The notes under the pieces were generated by a model that saw nothing but the letters and a program-made list of their open reading frames with translations, did not search any database and had not been told where the DNA came from. The translations under genes and the position numbers were made by a program. Shown here one piece after another: positions 62,865 through 64,000 of a DNA stretch of 64,000 nt. This DNA comes from Flavobacterium xanthum. Its GTDB lineage: Bacteria; Bacteroidota; Bacteroidia; Flavobacteriales; Flavobacteriaceae. The stretch's first letter is position 1; each line of letters begins with the position of its first letter. The DNA lies in contig NZ_FRBU01000015.1 of the NCBI RefSeq assembly GCF_900142695.1, positions 1 to 64,000 on the forward strand. Direction: 5' to 3'.

Positions 62865-64000
62865 ATGACATACTCTAAAATACTATTGCAAAGCTTTATA
62901 TTACTCTTTTTTTGTGTAATTGAAACCAATGCACAAGAAGTCTTAACACTAGAAAGTGCGGTAAAAATTGCCTTGGAAAACAATTATGAAATAAAAATTG
63001 CTACCAACAGTTTGACCATTCAAAAAACAAACGTGGCCATTGGAAATGCTGGAATGCTACCCACTGTTACCGCAAATGTTTTAGATAATAACAGTATTCA
63101 GAATAGTTCTCAAACACGTCAGGATGGTACTGAAAACGAGTTAGATAATGCCAAAAATAATAATTTGACCTACGGTGTTGGCTTGGATTGGACTATTTTT
63201 GATGGACTAAGAATGTTTGCCAGAATGGATCAGCTGAAAGAATTACAAAAGTTAGGCGAAGCACAATTAAAGCTGACCTTAATAACAAGAATTAGCGATG
63301 TGAATGCGGCATATTACGATTTAGTACAACAACAACAACAATTGGCGGCATTGGACACAACCATCGTCATTTCCAACCAGCGCTTGACATTGGCTAAAAA
63401 TAGATTTACCATTGGAAAAGCATCTAAATTAGAAGTTTTGAATGCACAAGTAGATTTGAATACAGATCAAGTAGCCTTGCTAAGACAAAAAGAGTTGTAT
63501 GCTAATAGCAAAATCTTACTAAATCAGTTAATGGCTAGAGAGGTCTCCACCGATTTTAAAGTGATTGATGTACTGGAAGTCGATTCCCTATTATTATTAC
63601 CAGAACTCAAAGCTTTAGCGGAGAAACAAAATCCACAATTAGAAGCCCAAATTATTAATAAAAAAGTGGCCGAATTAGAATTAAAGCAAATTAAAGCGGC
63701 ACGTTATCCTACAATTCGAGTAAATACTGCCTACAATTTTTCAGAAAGTCAATCCAGTCTTGGTTTTGTAACGCAATCCCAATCCAGAGGTTTTAATTAT
63801 GGTTTTAGTGCTTCTTTGAATCTATTTGATGGTTTTGCACAAAATCGAAATGAAAAAATCGCCAAGATTCTTATTGAAAACTCTAAATTGAGCATAGATC
63901 AGCAAAATTTAGCACTAAATTCACAATTATCTACTTCTTATCAAACGTATTTGACTAATTTAGAATTGATTGGTTTAGAAGAAAAAAATGAGTCAATTGC
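62865..64000 (+). CDS. TolC-family outer-membrane efflux channel, cut by the window edge
   Basis: The frame begins at ATG 62865 with a signal peptide (ends near ETNAQEV) and continues to the last base. The visible part has the first TolC repeat: long helices with ALENNYEIKIAT and the beta segments LDWTIFDGLRMF and GFSASLNLFDG-like YGFSASLNLFDGF. It is the third gene of the operon, 70 bp behind the permease. The 3' end lies outside the window, so length and stop are unknown. Confidence 0.93.
   Translation, partial: MTYSKILLQSFILLFFCVIETNAQEVLTLESAVKIALENNYEIKIATNSLTIQKTNVAIGNAGMLPTVTANVLDNNSIQNSSQTRQDGTENELDNAKNNNLTYGVGLDWTIFDGLRMFARMDQLKELQKLGEAQLKLTLITRISDVNAAYYDLVQQQQQLAALDTTIVISNQRLTLAKNRFTIGKASKLEVLNAQVDLNTDQVALLRQKELYANSKILLNQLMAREVSTDFKVIDVLEVDSLLLLPELKALAEKQNPQLEAQIINKKVAELELKQIKAARYPTIRVNTAYNFSESQSSLGFVTQSQSRGFNYGFSASLNLFDGFAQNRNEKIAKILIENSKLSIDQQNLALNSQLSTSYQTYLTNLELIGLEEKNESI

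Overview
The window is a contiguous piece of a Bacteroidota chromosome, almost certainly Flavobacterium or a close relative. It is AT-rich, and many gene starts are preceded by the Bacteroidota promoter form TTTG/TTG, a 16-20 bp gap, then TAnnTTTG. It carries lineage-typical genes: PorX, the deoxyhypusine-synthase-like enzyme beside arginine decarboxylase, DUF3822-RsmD, EttA, the CAL67264 membrane protein and a short MutS2-like protein without an Smr domain. I see no rRNA, tRNA, CRISPR array, prophage, insertion sequence or plasmid gene. It reads as core chromosome with small lineage-specific inserts.

Layout. 1-2853: gene-free left edge, then proline dehydrogenase divergent from aroB. 2.9-6.0 kb: a 59-residue small protein, arginine decarboxylase, a deoxyhypusine-synthase-like enzyme and an acidic-tailed protein, closed by a terminator. 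6.1-8.7 kb: RecQ and a family-6 (hypoxanthine) DNA glycosylase. 8.7-13.6 kb (minus): DinB-fold protein, PEP carboxylase, Lrp regulator, M14 peptidase. 13.6-14.4 kb: an operator-rich intergenic region and an XRE regulator. 14.8-18.2 kb: acyltransferase, spermidine-synthase-like methyltransferase, K+ channel, KdsB and an orphan membrane protein. 18.4-26.2 kb: DOPA-dioxygenase family, RecD-like helicase, DUF3822-rsmD, panE, uvrA. 26.8-31.0 kb: porX, tsaE, GNAT, alanine dehydrogenase, DUF4258-like protein. 31.4-38.2 kb: ung, mutS2-like, DCC thiol oxidoreductase, a 43-residue membrane protein behind an FNR-type box, ettA, CAL67264, holA. 38.3-45.5 kb: stand-alone PD-(D/E)XK protein, GT2, OmpA lipoprotein, Sua5, UvrD/PcrA, TauE, orphan membrane protein. 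45.7-53.3 kb: serine hydrolase, M1 peptidase, Dph6-like, aminopeptidase P, DUF1697, and a Yip1-family gene broken by an in-frame stop. 53.8-55.3 kb: ohrR-ohr-nitroreductase operon. 55.3-56.1 kb: repeat-rich gene-free stretch. 56.1-64.0 kb: recG, then an RND efflux operon whose TolC gene runs off the window.

How genes work together. DNA repair is heavily represented (RecQ, hypoxanthine and uracil glycosylases, UvrA, UvrD/PcrA, RecG, RecD-like, MutS2-like, HolA). The clearest regulatory unit is the XRE regulator and the divergent M14 peptidase: five copies of a TTTAC-N4-GTAAA-type palindrome sit on or beside both predicted promoters. The second is the OhrR operon, whose palindromes overlap its -33 element. 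The third is a TGAT-N4-ATCA box about 42 bp upstream of the predicted start of a 43-residue membrane protein. The most unusual non-coding content is a family of structured intergenic elements (copies near 26.5, 31.1 and 55.8 kb), a roughly 180 bp diverged tandem duplication at 55.4-55.75 kb, and a pair of near-identical inverted repeats at 19.2 and 51.9 kb.
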